The position numbers and the translations under genes were made by a program. A DNA stretch of 64,000 nucleotides from Bog-473 sp963750075 (lineage in GTDB: Bacteria; Actinomycetota; Acidimicrobiia; Acidimicrobiales; RAAP-2): NCBI GenBank assembly GCA_963750075.1, contig CAVVPG010000001.1, positions 558,001 through 622,000 on the forward strand, read 5' to 3'. Position 1 is the first letter of the stretch, and each line of letters opens with the position of its first letter. Of the stretch, positions 50,278 to 60,272 are shown in pieces. The notes under the pieces are model-generated. The model saw only the letters and a list, made by a program, of their open reading frames with translations, was not told the origin of the DNA and did not search any database.

Positions 50278-52260
50278 CTACTTGGACGTGAACAGCTGGA
50301 TGGTCGAACCGGTCGGTACCGTCGAGCCGACCGAGGGCTGCGTGCCGATCACATTTTGGTTGGGGTTCCCCGTCACGCCCGAGACGCTGAGCCCCGCCTG
50401 CTGCAGCGAGTTGGTGGCCTGCGCCACGGTGTCTTGGACCACGTCCGGCACCGTCGTCGTCGGCGGTCCGGTCGACACGTTGACCGTCACCGCCGAGCCG
50501 TACGGCGCCTGCGCGCCGCTGGCCGGGTTCGTCGACACGACGTCGCCCGCCGTCACCGTGGCGTCGGGCTGGTTGTTCTGCGTGGCTGTGAGCCCCACTG
50601 CCTGCAGCGCGGCCTGGGCCTGGGCGAAGGTGTAGGTCTGCGGGATGCTCGGCACCGTCGCCGGCGAGTGGCCCAATGACGGGACGAGGGCGATGGCGGA
50701 CCCGTACGGCGCAGTGGAGGGATTCGCCGTCGAGCCGAACGACCACAGCACCAGCACGCCCGTCGGCACGGTGTCGCTGTAGGTGCCCGGGGAGCACACC
50801 GAGGTGAAGTGCGCCGACTGCAGTGCCACCGCGGCCTGGGCACAGGTCATATTGGCGAGGGAGGGGATGGAGACGTCGGGCTTGCCTCCGGAGACAACCA
50901 CCTTGACCGTCGAGCCCTCCTTCTGACTGACCCCCGCCGCCGGGCTCTGGGAGATGACGTCGCCGGCGGCAACCGGGATCGACTTCACCGAAGCGCTCAC
51001 CCTCAGGTTCATATGGACCTTGGCCACGTCCGACCGGGCCACCGTCAGGGGCACGTTCACCAGGGAGGGTGTCGGGTGCGAGGGCGTGAAGACCTTCGCC
51101 TCGTAGGCGGCGACCAGGCCCCCGGCCACGATCACCACGAGGGCGATCACCGCCGCGATCCATACCGTCCGCCCCCGCAACCGCCTCCGCCCACCGGACG
51201 TCGTCGGTCCGGACGACTTCGGGCGCCCGCCCGACCGCCCGCCGCGGGGCTCGGCGTCGAAGATCTCCCCCGGCCCCGCCTTCGTCCCCACCGGGGCGCC
51301 GGCCACGATCGCCGTCGACGACCCCACCGTCGCCGTCACCCCCGTCTCGGTGAGCTCGGGGACGCCGGGGGCACGGAACCCCGCGATGGGTGCGGCGTCG
51401 AGATCCGGGATCGCCAGCGGCAGCGGCGCCGGCGTCGGCAGGGCGGCGGCCAGTGCACCGAGCCGGGCCGCCAGGCCCGCGGCGTCCAGGCGGGATCCGA
51501 CCTCGGGCGCCGCCGCACGGGCCAGGACGTCGTCGAGGGGGCCCAGCGCCGGGTGGTGCGGGAGCGGCTGGCCGATACGGGCCGCCAACGTCCCCATCGT
51601 GGTGTCCGTCACGAACGGCACGGTCCCCGTCACGGCCTCGTACAGCACCAACGCCAGCGAGTACACGTCGGCCCGCCCGTCGACCGGCTTCCCCTCCGCC
51701 GCCTCGGGTGAGATGTAGCGAGCCGTCCCCACCATGGCTCCCGCCGGCTCCGTCCAGGCCGCCTCCGCCAGCGCCCGGGCCACGCCGAAGTCCGCCACCC
51801 GCACCCGGCCCTCCTCGTCGAACAACAGATTCGCGGGCTTTATGTCCCGGTGCACCAACCCGCGGGCGTGCGCGTAGGCCAGCCCCTGCGCCACCTCGGT
51901 CCCCAGCACCGCCGCCTGCGAGTGGGTCAGCAACGACCCCCGGTCGAGCAGATCACGGAGCGAGCCCCCGCCGAGATACTCCAACACCAGGTACGGCCCG
52001 TCCGCGTCCTCGCCCCAGTCGAAGACGCGCAGCACGTGCGGGTGGTTCAGCGACGCCACGGACCGCGCTTCGGCCCCGAAGCGCTTCAGGAACGCCTCGT
52101 CGGTGGCCAGCCCCGGCTGGAGGACCTTGACCGCGACGTGGCGCTGCAGCGACACGTCCTCGGCCAGGAAGACGTGAGCCGAAGCGCCGGTGCCCAAAGC
52201 GGAGAGCAGCCGGTACCGCTTCCCAAGGACCCGGCCGATGGAATCAGAAATCAGGGGCAT
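50278..52260 (-). CDS. PASTA-domain Ser/Thr protein kinase (PknB-like)
   Basis: A membrane-anchored receptor kinase of 660 residues. Kinase motifs are the G-loop GTGASAHV, K45 in VAVKVL, HRDIKPAN at 137-144, DFG at 157-159, and the activation-loop GTARYISPE. A proline/glycine-rich juxtamembrane stretch leads to one TM helix at about 366-386, then four PASTA repeats, the last ending IQLFTSK. PASTA domains bind peptidoglycan or lipid II, so it probably reads cell-wall state. ATG at 52260 starts at the usual place. It lies 70 nt downstream of ligA. Confidence 0.94.
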   Translation of the reverse strand: MPLISDSIGRVLGKRYRLLSALGTGASAHVFLAEDVSLQRHVAVKVLQPGLATDEAFLKRFGAEARSVASLNHPHVLRVFDWGEDADGPYLVLEYLGGGSLRDLLDRGSLLTHSQAAVLGTEVAQGLAYAHARGLVHRDIKPANLLFDEEGRVRVADFGVARALAEAAWTEPAGAMVGTARYISPEAAEGKPVDGRADVYSLALVLYEAVTGTVPFVTDTTMGTLAARIGQPLPHHPALGPLDDVLARAAAPEVGSRLDAAGLAARLGALAAALPTPAPLPLAIPDLDAAPIAGFRAPGVPELTETGVTATVGSSTAIVAGAPVGTKAGPGEIFDAEPRGGRSGGRPKSSGPTTSGGRRRLRGRTVWIAAVIALVVIVAGGLVAAYEAKVFTPSHPTPSLVNVPLTVARSDVAKVHMNLRVSASVKSIPVAAGDVISQSPAAGVSQKEGSTVKVVVSGGKPDVSIPSLANMTCAQAAVALQSAHFTSVCSPGTYSDTVPTGVLVLWSFGSTANPSTAPYGSAIALVPSLGHSPATVPSIPQTYTFAQAQAALQAVGLTATQNNQPDATVTAGDVVSTNPASGAQAPYGSAVTVNVSTGPPTTTVPDVVQDTVAQATNSLQQAGLSVSGVTGNPNQNVIGTQPSVGSTVPTGSTIQLFTSK

Positions 52261-52330
52261 CGGGGCGAACTCAGGCTACCGATCCGCACGGCGCATCCGG
52301 TGGACACCTTCTCACCAGCCACGCACACCG

Positions 52331-54425
52331 TCACCCGGGCAGATCCCCGGTCCCGAGCAGCGCCTCGAAGGACGCCGCATCGACGATGGGCGTGCCGAGG
52401 TCCTCCGCCTTCCGAAGCTTCGCCGCACCGGGCGCATCGCCGACCACCAGCGCGAAGGTCTTCTTCGACACGCTCCCCGGCGACGTCCCGCCCCGCGCCA
52501 TGATCGCCTCCTCGGCCCCCTCCCGCGTGTAGCCCGGCACCGCACCGGTGACCACCACGGCCTTGCCGGCCAGCGTCTGCACGACGGCGGTGCCCGCCGC
52601 CTCTCCCCCGCCGGACCCTTGACCGGCGGCCCCCGGCTCCGCCGTGTTGACCCCGGCGGCTTTCAGCCGCGCCACGACTCCCTCGTTGGTCGGCTGGGCC
52701 AGGAACTCGGCCACGCTGGCCGCGATCACGCCCCCGACACCGTCGACGGCGGCCAGCTCCTCGACCGACGCCGCCAGGATGGCGTCGAGCGACCCGAAGG
52801 CCCGGGCGATGGCGCGGGCCCCCGTCGGCCCGAGATGCCGGATCCCCAAGGCCACGAGGAGCCGGCTCAGCGGCTGCGTCGTCGACTTCGAGATACCCGC
52901 CACCAGATTGCCCGCCGAGATCTCGGCGAAGCGCTCGAGCCCGACCAGTTGCTCGACGGTGAGCAGGTACAGGTCGGCCGGATCGTTGACGAGACCGGCC
53001 GCGACGAGCTGGACCACGCGCTCTTCGCCCAGCCCCTCGATGTCCATCGCCGGGCGCGAACGCGTAGTGCGCGATGCGCTGGACGCGCTGCTGGGGGCAG
53101 TCGATGTTGGTGCAGAACGTGTCGCTCTCGCCCGGCAACCGCACCAGCGGCTGCCCGCACGACGGGCACGTGGCCGGGAACGTCCACTTCGGCTTGCGGC
53201 GCTTGGGCACCCCCGGCCCGTGGCGCACGGGTCCGACCACCTCGGGGATGACGTCGCCGGCCTTTCTCACGATGACGAGGTCGCCCGGCCGGACGTCCTT
53301 CGCCGCCACCTGGTCCTCGTTGTGCAGCGTCGCCACACCGACGGTGGAGCCGCCCACGAAGACGGGCTCGAGCTGGGCGAAGGGAGTGGCCCGCCCGGTG
53401 CGCCCGATGGAGACGTGGATGGCGATGAGCCTGGTCGTGCGCTCCTCGGGGGGGAACTTGAAGGCGATGGCCCACCTCGGGGCCCGCGAGGTCGCGCCGA
53501 GGACGTCGTGCAGCGCCAGGTCGTCGACCTTGGTCACGACGCCGTCGATCTCGTAGGGCAGCGAGTGCCGCTCCGCCTCGAGCTCCCGGCACCTGGCCAC
53601 CACGTCGTCCATCCCCTTGACCAGCACGGCCTGCGGGCTCACCGGGAACCCGGCCCGGGCCAGCTGCGCCAACGTGCCGCTCTGCGTCGCCGCCGGCCAC
53701 GCGCTCTTGCCCTCGACGACGCCCACCTGGTACGCCCAGAAGTGCAGCGGGCGCTTGGCCGTGATGGTCGGGTCCTTCTGGCGCAGTGCGCCGGCGGCGG
53801 AGTTGCGCGGGTTGACGAAGAGCCGCTCCCCGGCCTCGGCCTGGCGCTTGTTCATCGCCTCGAACTCGGCGACCGGCATGTAGATCTCGCCGCGGACCTC
53901 GAGCAGATCCGGGTAGGGGCCTCCCGCCCTGGCCAGTTGCTTGGGCACGTCCCTGACCGTCGCCACGTTGGCGGTGACGTCCTCACCGGTCACGCCGTCG
54001 CCACGCGTGGCGGCCTGGACGAAGCGCCCTCGCTCGTACGTGAGCGACATGGCCACGCCGTCGACCTTGGGCTCGCAGGAGAAGGCGAGCGAGTCGAGGT
54101 CGAGCGACGGGTCCTGACGTCGCAGCCGTTCGGCCCACGCCCGCAGCTCGGCCTCGTCGAACGAGTTGTCGAGGCTCATCATCGGTACGCGGTGGCGCAC
54201 CTCTTGGAAGAGACCCGACGGTGAGGCGCCCACCGCGTTGGTGGGCGAGTCGGGTGAGGCCAGCGAGGGGTACCGATCCTCGAGCCCGCGCAGCTCGACG
54301 ACGAGGAGGTCGTACTCGGCGTCGGGGATCTCCGGCGAGTCGAGCACGTGGTAGAGCTCGTTGTTGTGCACGATGATCTTGCGCAACTCCTCGACCCGCG
54401 CCACGACCTCGGGAGGAGGGATCAT
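52331..54425 (-). pseudogene. ligA: NAD-dependent DNA ligase, frame broken by one base
   Basis: The N-terminal part from ATG 54425 has HNNELYHVLDSPEIPDAEYDLL, the adenylation lysine in FSCEPKVDGVAMSLTYERG, the OB fold and the zinc motif CPSCGQPL...CTNIDCPQQ. At about 53048-53060 the frame shifts: the C-terminal part (MDIEGLGEERVVQLV, helix-hairpin-helix and BRCT domains) is read one base off. One surplus base would account for it; the joined product is about 697 residues, normal for LigA. Because LigA is usually essential, an assembly or sequencing indel is the likeliest cause. Confidence 0.88.
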
Positions 54426-54427
54426 CG

Positions 54428-55483
54428 TCAGGCCGCGATGCCCGCCCCGACCACGGCGTCGGGGTCGAGCGCGTCGTAGAGGGCCACGGTCTGCCCGGGG
54501 GCGACGGGCCGTTGCGGGGCGTCGAAGCGGACCACGAGGTCGGTGTCATCGCCGAGCCCGACGGTGCAGGGCACCGGGCGCCCGTGCGCGCTCACCTGCG
54601 CGACGGCGCGCGTGCCGGCGGGCAGCGGGTGGTCGACCCAGGTGAGCGACGGGCCGGCGAGAACGACCGAGGAGCGCAGCGCGTCGGCCGCGCTGCCGAC
54701 GGTGACCCGGCGTGCCGACACGTCGACGTGGGTCACGTAGCGGCGCTTGCCGTCGGTGCCGTGACCCATGCCGCGGCGCTGGCCGACGGTGACGAGCTCG
54801 ACGGCCTCCACCGAGCCGGCCGGCCGTCCTTCGATGTCGACGACCTCGGCCTCGTGCAACGCCATCCGGGCCTCCAGGAACCCGAGCCGGCCCTCCGCTC
54901 TCCCGATGAAGCACACGTCCTGGCTGTCCGGCTTGGCCGCGGTGCGCAGGCCGAGCCGGCGCGCGTGGGTGCGCACCCGTTCCTTGGTCATGGCACCGAC
55001 CGGGAAGACGACGCGGGCCAGCGCGTCCTGGCCCAGCATCGACAACACGTAGGACTGGTCCTTGAGCGCGTCCGCCCCCCGGCGCAGGCGGAAGACTCCG
55101 TCGCCGGTCACACGAGCGTGGTGCCCCGTCGCCAGGCGGTCGAAACCAAGCCGCTCGGCCCGGCCCAGGAGGCGGTCGAACTTCAACGAGCGGTTGCACT
55201 CGATGCACGGGTTCGGCGTCCTCCCCCGCTCGTGCTCGACGACGTAGGGGGTCACGACGTGGCGGTCGAACTCCTCGGTCAGGTTGAACACGTGGTGCTC
55301 GATGCCCAGCTGCTGGGCCACCCGGCGCGCGTCCTCCACGTCCGCCACCGAGCAACAGCCCGAGTCCGACTCGCCGCCCCACAGCTTGAGGGTCGCTCCG
55401 ACGACGTCATGCCCCTGCTCGACGAGCAGCGCCGCCGCGACGGAGGAGTCGACGCCTCCCGACATGGCCACCAGCACCCGCAT
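54428..55483 (-). CDS. mnmA: tRNA-specific 2-thiouridylase
   Basis: Thiolates U34 of Lys, Glu and Gln tRNAs. The 351-residue protein starts MRVLVAMSGGVDSSVAAALL (ATP pyrophosphatase P-loop at residues 8-14). It carries GCCSVADVEDARRVAQQLGI, GRTPNPCIECNRSLKF (first catalytic cysteine), LATGHHARV and DSQDVCFIG (second cysteine). ATG at 55483 is the family start; the frame is open upstream without similarity. It sits between the cysteine desulfurase (22 nt) and ligA (2 nt), so the desulfurase probably supplies its sulfur. Confidence 0.95.
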   Translation of the reverse strand: MRVLVAMSGGVDSSVAAALLVEQGHDVVGATLKLWGGESDSGCCSVADVEDARRVAQQLGIEHHVFNLTEEFDRHVVTPYVVEHERGRTPNPCIECNRSLKFDRLLGRAERLGFDRLATGHHARVTGDGVFRLRRGADALKDQSYVLSMLGQDALARVVFPVGAMTKERVRTHARRLGLRTAAKPDSQDVCFIGRAEGRLGFLEARMALHEAEVVDIEGRPAGSVEAVELVTVGQRRGMGHGTDGKRRYVTHVDVSARRVTVGSAADALRSSVVLAGPSLTWVDHPLPAGTRAVAQVSAHGRPVPCTVGLGDDTDLVVRFDAPQRPVAPGQTVALYDALDPDAVVGAGIAA

Positions 55484-55505
55484 GGGACCAGTGTGCCACC
55501 GGCGC

Positions 55506-56666
55506 TCAGGCCCGTTGACGCAGCGCAGCCACCACGGCCGGCACCAGATGGAGGGCGCGGTCCACATCGGCATCCCCGGTGCCATACCCCAGTGTCAAGC
55601 GGATTGCACCCCGGGCCAGATCCGGGGCCACGCCCATGGCGGCGAGCACGTGGCTGGGCTCGAGCGCCCCGCTGGCGCACGACGAACCGCCCGAGACGCA
55701 CACGCCCTCGGCGCCGAGCGCCACCAGCAGCTCCTCGCGCTCCACCCCCGGCAGGCAGACGTGCAGGTGGCCCGGCAGCACGGCGACCCCGTCGGGCACC
55801 GTGCGGTGCGCGCCCTCCACCGCGGCCACCAGCCCGTCGCCGAGCCGGTCTCGCAGGGCCGCCACCCGAGCCGCCGCCTCGTCGCGCTCGAGGGCGGCCA
55901 GGCGCAGCGCCGTCGCCAGCCCCACCGCGCCCGCCACGTCCTGGGTCCCGCTGCGCCGCTCCCGCTCCTGCCCGCCGCCGTGCTGGCGCGCCAGCAGCCC
56001 CACCCGGGGGCTCACCGCCAGCGCCCCGACGCCGACCGGCCCGCCGACCTTGTGGGCGCTGAGCGACACCATGTCCGCGCCGGCAGTGACCTCGGCCAGG
56101 TCGAGGAACGCCGCCGCCTGGACGGCGTCGGTGAAGACGTAGGCCTGCGGGGCGCGGCGCCGCACCGCTTCCACGACCTCGGCGACGGGCTCGACGACAC
56201 CGGTCTCGTTGTTCGCCGTCATGACCGCCACGAGCGTGGTGCGCGAGGAGAGCGTCCGGCTCAGCGCCTCGAGCTCCACCAAACCGCGCCCGTCGACCGG
56301 CAGCTCTCGCACGTCGATGCCTGAGCCCGCTGCCGCCTTGGCGGACTCGCGCACGGCGGGGTGCTCCACGGCCGAGCAGAGCAGCACCGCCTCGCCGCGC
56401 TCGCGCCAGGCGCGGTCGGCCACCCCGAGCAGGGCCAGGTTGGCGGACTCGGTGCCGCCGGAGGTGAAGACGACCTCGCCGGGGTCCCGCCCGAGGAAGC
56501 GGGCGACCTCCTCGCGCGCGTCCTCGAGCAGCAGCCGTGCCCGCTGCGCGGGGGGATGGCTCCCGGTCGGGTTCCCGAGCGGGGACGCGAGGACCTCCGC
56601 CATGGCGGAGCGCACCTCGGCCCGCAGCGGGGCGGTGGCCGCGTGGTCGAGGTACGTCGTGGCCAC
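55506..56666 (-). CDS. cysteine desulfurase (NifS/IscS family)
   Basis: PLP enzyme of 386 residues that removes sulfur from cysteine for Fe-S clusters or tRNA thiolation. It begins TYLDHAATAPLRAEV and has GEVVFTSGGTESANLALLG and AVEHPAVRES. The PLP lysine is in LSAHKVGGPVGVG, and GGQERERRSGTQDVAG follows. The catalytic cysteine is in SGGSSCASGALEPSHVL. GTG at 56666 lies 2 nt after the aldehyde dehydrogenase stop. With mnmA next in line, tRNA thiolation is the most probable use. Confidence 0.93.
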   Translation of the reverse strand: MATTYLDHAATAPLRAEVRSAMAEVLASPLGNPTGSHPPAQRARLLLEDAREEVARFLGRDPGEVVFTSGGTESANLALLGVADRAWRERGEAVLLCSAVEHPAVRESAKAAAGSGIDVRELPVDGRGLVELEALSRTLSSRTTLVAVMTANNETGVVEPVAEVVEAVRRRAPQAYVFTDAVQAAAFLDLAEVTAGADMVSLSAHKVGGPVGVGALAVSPRVGLLARQHGGGQERERRSGTQDVAGAVGLATALRLAALERDEAAARVAALRDRLGDGLVAAVEGAHRTVPDGVAVLPGHLHVCLPGVEREELLVALGAEGVCVSGGSSCASGALEPSHVLAAMGVAPDLARGAIRLTLGYGTGDADVDRALHLVPAVVAALRQRA

Positions 56667-56668
56667 GA

Positions 56669-58033
56669 TCAGGCGATGAAGACGGTCTTGACGTTCGCGA
56701 ATTCCTTGAGGCCGATCTCGGACAGCTCGCGGCCGTAGCCGGAGCGCTTCACGCCGCCGAACGGCAGCTCGGGCATGGAGGCCACCATGGCGTTGACGAA
56801 CACCGCCCCCGCCTCGATCCCGTCGACGCAGAGGTCGATCTCGTCATCGTCATCGGTCCACACGCTCGACCCGAGGCCGAAGGGGGTGGCGTTGGCCACC
56901 GCGATCGCCGCGCTCAGGTCGGGCACCCGCAGCACCAGGGCGACCGGGCCGAAGATCTCTTCGCGGGACACGGGCATGTCCGTGGTGACCCCCGAGAGCA
57001 CCGTCGGGGCGAGCCACCAGCCGTCGGAGTCGGGGACCTCGGCGCCGGCGTGCACGACGGCGCCCTGCTGGCGCGCCGCCTCGATCTGGGCCAGCAGCTC
57101 GTCGCGCTGGGCCTGGCTGACGATGGGCCCGACGTCGGTGGCGGGTTCGAAGGGGTCGCCCACCACCAGCGAGCCCATCGCATCGGTGAAGCGGGCCAGG
57201 AACTCGTCGTGCACGGCGTCGACGACGATGAATCGCTTGGCTGCGATGCAGGACTGCCCGTTGTTCTGGACGCGGGCGGTGACGGCGGTGCGCACGCAGG
57301 CATCGAGGTCGGCGCCGGCGGTGACGATGAAGGGGTCCGACCCGCCGAGCTCGAGCACCGTCTTCTTCAGGGCGCGCCCGGCGGCCGACGCCACCGACAT
57401 GCCGGCGTACTCGCTCCCCGTCAGCGTCACGGCGACGATGCGGGGGTCCTGTATGAGGTCGGCGATGTCCTTGGACTCGACGAAGAGGTTGGTGAAGACG
57501 CCGTCGGGAAGACCGGCCCGGCGGAACAGGTCCTCGATGGCCAGCGCGGTCTGCGGCACGTTGGACGCGTGCTTGAGGAGGCCGACGTTGCCGAGCATCA
57601 AGGCGGGGGCGGCGAAACGGATGACCTGCCACATCGGGAAGTTCCACGGCATGACGGCCAACACCGGCCCGAGGGGCTGGTAGTGCACGTAGGACCGCGC
57701 CGCCGACGTCTTGATCGGCTCGTCCGCCAGCAGGGCCTCGGCGTTGTCGGCGAACCAGCGCAGGCCCACGGCGCTCTTGGAGACCTCGGCCTTGGCGGCG
57801 GCGAAGGTCTTGCCCATCTCGGTGGTCAAGATGCGCGCCACGTCGGGAACCTCGCCTTCCAGCAGCTCGGCCGCCGTGAGCAGATGGCGTGACCGTTCGG
57901 CGAACGTGGTCGTCTTGTACTCGGCGAACGCGGCGGTGGCGCGCTGCAGCAGCCGTTCCACCTCTTCGGGCGTGTGGGCCGGGAACTCCTTCTCCGTCTT
58001 TCCGGTGGTGGGGTTGGTCGTGGCGAAGGGCAT
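56669..58033 (-). CDS. aldehyde dehydrogenase, succinate-semialdehyde dehydrogenase-like
   Basis: A 454-residue NAD(P)-dependent aldehyde dehydrogenase. Key segments are VLAVMPWNFPMWQVIRFAAPALMLGN, the catalytic glutamate in LELGGSDPFIV and the catalytic cysteine in NNGQSCIAAKRFIV. EEIFGPVALVLRV and PFGGVKRSGYGRELSEIGLKEFANVKTV follow. It resembles GabD-type succinate-semialdehyde dehydrogenases (short form). ATG at 58033 begins at the usual MPFATTNPTTG. It leads the run nifS-like, mnmA, ligA. Three kilobases upstream are genes of gamma-glutamyl metabolism, to which it could contribute. Confidence 0.9.
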   Translation of the reverse strand: MPFATTNPTTGKTEKEFPAHTPEEVERLLQRATAAFAEYKTTTFAERSRHLLTAAELLEGEVPDVARILTTEMGKTFAAAKAEVSKSAVGLRWFADNAEALLADEPIKTSAARSYVHYQPLGPVLAVMPWNFPMWQVIRFAAPALMLGNVGLLKHASNVPQTALAIEDLFRRAGLPDGVFTNLFVESKDIADLIQDPRIVAVTLTGSEYAGMSVASAAGRALKKTVLELGGSDPFIVTAGADLDACVRTAVTARVQNNGQSCIAAKRFIVVDAVHDEFLARFTDAMGSLVVGDPFEPATDVGPIVSQAQRDELLAQIEAARQQGAVVHAGAEVPDSDGWWLAPTVLSGVTTDMPVSREEIFGPVALVLRVPDLSAAIAVANATPFGLGSSVWTDDDDEIDLCVDGIEAGAVFVNAMVASMPELPFGGVKRSGYGRELSEIGLKEFANVKTVFIA

Positions 58034-58058
58034 GGACCCAGTCTTACCCGGCCCCGGC

Positions 58059-59447
58059 CTACGATCCTCCCGCCAGGCCCAGGTGGTCGGGGACGGCTCG
58101 TCGTATGAGCTTGCCGGTCGCGGTGTGGGGCAGGTCGCCGGCGGCGAAGTAGGCCTTGGGCCGCTTGTACGGGGCGAGGCGCTCCGACGCGGCGGCCCGC
58201 AGGGCCTCCTCGGCGTTGGAGGCGTCGGCGACGTAGGCGACGCACACCCGCTGGCCCCACTGCTCGTCGGGCAGGCCGAAGACGGCCACCTCGTCTACGC
58301 CGTCGACGGCCGCCAGCACGTTCTCGATCTCGGCGGGGTACACGTTGACGCCGCCGCTGATGATGAGGTCGTGGCGCCGGCCGGTCAGGTAGAGGAAGCC
58401 GTCCGGATCGAGGCGGCCGAGGTCGCCGATGGAGCAGGCGGGGCCGCGCCAGGCGTCCCGCGTGGCCTCGGCGTTGCCCCAATAGCTGAAGCGGGCGAAG
58501 TCCGGCATGTCGCACCATATGACCCCGTCGCCCGAGGGGTCATCGATGAAGAGCCGCCGGCCCGGGCGGGCCCGGCCCACGGTGCCCGGGCGCTCGAGCC
58601 AGTCCTCGGGCGGGCACACCGTGAACTGGCCCTCGGTCGAGCCGTAGAACTCCCAGACGCCGCCGTTGCGTACCCGCTCCATCGTCGCCCGCTTTACGGA
58701 CTCGGGGCAGGGAGCGCCGGCGTGGGCGAGCAGGCGGAGCGACCCGAAGCGCTCGTCGGCGCCGAGTTCGGGGCACTGGAGGACCCGCTGGAGGTGGGTC
58801 GGGACGAGAAAGGCGGTGGTCGGACGATGGTCGCGCAGCACATGGAGGGCGGTGGACGCGTCGAACCTGCTCAGGATGGCCAGCGACCCGCCCGAGAGGA
58901 GCGTGCCCGTGGAGAACCGGATCGAGACCGTGTGGTACATCGGTGAGCACACCATGTGCAGGTCGTCGCGGTCGAAGTGCCACACCGCCGCCTCGTCCTC
59001 GAAGACGGTGCGGGCCGTGGCCTCGTCCCAGATCCCCGTCGTGACGCCCTTCGGTCGTCCCGTCGTGCCCGACGTGTAGTGCATCGGGCGGGTGAGGGGG
59101 TACGGGGCGAGCTCGGTGGGCTCGCCGTCATCTATGAGCGCGACGAGGTCCTCCCGGGTGAAGACGCGCACGACGGGCTGGGAGTCCTCGGCGAGGAGGT
59201 CGCGCTCCGCCGGCGTCAGCGTGGCGTTGAGCAGGACGGGGATGAGGCCCACCCGGGCCGCGCCGAGCACGGCGCATATGAGGTCGCCGGACGACCCCAG
59301 TGCGAAGGCCACCCGGTCGCCGCCCTGGCACCCCTTGGCCAGCAGTGCGCCGGCGGCGCGGCGCTGGCGCTCCTCGGCGTCGGGCGCGTGGAGCAGCTCG
59401 ACGGTGGCCGGATCCCGGGGCACGGCGGGCAGCGTACGTGCCACCAT
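58059..59447 (-). CDS. AMP-dependent acyl-CoA synthetase/ligase
   Basis: An ANL-superfamily enzyme of 462 residues, shorter than most. The P-loop HYTSGTTGRPKGV, the YGSTEG motif, TGRRHDLIISGGVNVYPAEIE and the C-terminal catalytic lysine in LPHTATGKLIRR are all present, so it should activate a carboxylic acid as an adenylate and then a thioester. The substrate is not evident. ATG at 59447 is in the same CATG as a plus-strand ATG. It diverges from the sirtuin gene with only 10 nt between the proposed starts. Confidence 0.9.
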   Translation of the reverse strand: MVARTLPAVPRDPATVELLHAPDAEERQRRAAGALLAKGCQGGDRVAFALGSSGDLICAVLGAARVGLIPVLLNATLTPAERDLLAEDSQPVVRVFTREDLVALIDDGEPTELAPYPLTRPMHYTSGTTGRPKGVTTGIWDEATARTVFEDEAAVWHFDRDDLHMVCSPMYHTVSIRFSTGTLLSGGSLAILSRFDASTALHVLRDHRPTTAFLVPTHLQRVLQCPELGADERFGSLRLLAHAGAPCPESVKRATMERVRNGGVWEFYGSTEGQFTVCPPEDWLERPGTVGRARPGRRLFIDDPSGDGVIWCDMPDFARFSYWGNAEATRDAWRGPACSIGDLGRLDPDGFLYLTGRRHDLIISGGVNVYPAEIENVLAAVDGVDEVAVFGLPDEQWGQRVCVAYVADASNAEEALRAAASERLAPYKRPKAYFAAGDLPHTATGKLIRRAVPDHLGLAGGS

Positions 59448-59457
59448 GGCGCCTGCG

Positions 59458-60243
59458 ATGGACGTCATAGACGAGGCCCGGGCGCTGCTCGAGCAGTCCC
59501 GCCGAGTGGTCGTGCTCACGGGAGCCGGCATCTCGACGGACTCGGGGATCCAGGACTTCCGGGGCCCCCAGGGACTGTGGACCAAGAACCCCGAGGCCGA
59601 GAAGATGGCGACCCTGTCCAACTATGTGGCCGACCCTCAGCTGCGGCGGCGCGCCTGGCAGAACCGGCTCACCTCACCCATGTGGTCGTCCGAGCCCAAT
59701 CCGGGGCACCGCGCCCTGGTGGACCTCGAACGGGGCGGCCGGCTCGACACCCTGGTGACGCAGAACGTCGACGGGCTGCACCAGAAGGCCGGCACCGACC
59801 CGACGCGGATCGTGGAGATCCACGGCACCGCGCTCGAGGTGGTGTGCCTGACGTGCGGCGACCGCCAACCGTCCGAGCCGGTGCACGAGCGAGTCCGCGC
59901 CGGCGACGAGGACCCGGCCTGCACGGTGACGTCGGCGGACGGCACGGCGTGCGGCGGCATCCTCAAATCGGCCACCATCAGTTTCGGCCAGAACCTGGTC
60001 GCCGACGACCTCTTCCGGGCGGAGGCGGCGGCGGCGACCTGCGACCTGCTGCTGGCAGTGGGCTCCACGCTCGGCGTGTTCCCTGCCGCGGGGCTCGTGC
60101 CGGTCGCCGTGCGCCACGGCGCAGTGCTGATCATCGTGAACGGCGGCCCGACCGAGATGGACTCCCTGGCCGACGTGGCGCTGAACGGCCCGATCAGCGA
60201 GATCCTGCCGGCGCTGGTGGACCGGATGCCGGCGGTGCGCTGA
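59458..60243 (+). CDS. NAD-dependent protein deacetylase (sirtuin)
   Basis: A 261-residue Sir2 protein. The NAD-binding GAGISTDSGIQDFRGPQGLW, TQNVDGLHQKAG with the catalytic IHGT histidine, zinc cysteines in CLTCGDRQ and further on in DEDPACTVTSADGTACGGILK, and GSTLGVFPAAGLVP are present. It may deacylate acyl-CoA synthetases, and its divergent neighbour is one, a pairing known elsewhere (Acs control). ATG at 59458 is chosen; an ATG at 59446 would overlap the divergent gene's start. Confidence 0.93.
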   Translation: MDVIDEARALLEQSRRVVVLTGAGISTDSGIQDFRGPQGLWTKNPEAEKMATLSNYVADPQLRRRAWQNRLTSPMWSSEPNPGHRALVDLERGGRLDTLVTQNVDGLHQKAGTDPTRIVEIHGTALEVVCLTCGDRQPSEPVHERVRAGDEDPACTVTSADGTACGGILKSATISFGQNLVADDLFRAEAAAATCDLLLAVGSTLGVFPAAGLVPVAVRHGAVLIIVNGGPTEMDSLADVALNGPISEILPALVDRMPAVR

Positions 60244-60249
60244 CGCCGG

Positions 60250-60266
60250 CCGCCCCCTGAGGGCGG
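60250..60266. terminator. bidirectional hairpin between sirtuin and small membrane protein genes
   Basis: CCGCCC, a 5-nt loop and GGGCGG form a 6-bp GC stem between the converging stops. There is no U-rich tract on either side, so it is a weak terminator candidate or a Rho-associated structure. Confidence 0.4.
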
Positions 60267-60272
60267 TTCGTC

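Noticed and set aside
60250..60266. A strong intrinsic terminator between sirtuin and small protein genes
   Set aside because: Only a 6-bp stem with no U-tract; listed as a weak candidate rather than a confident terminator.
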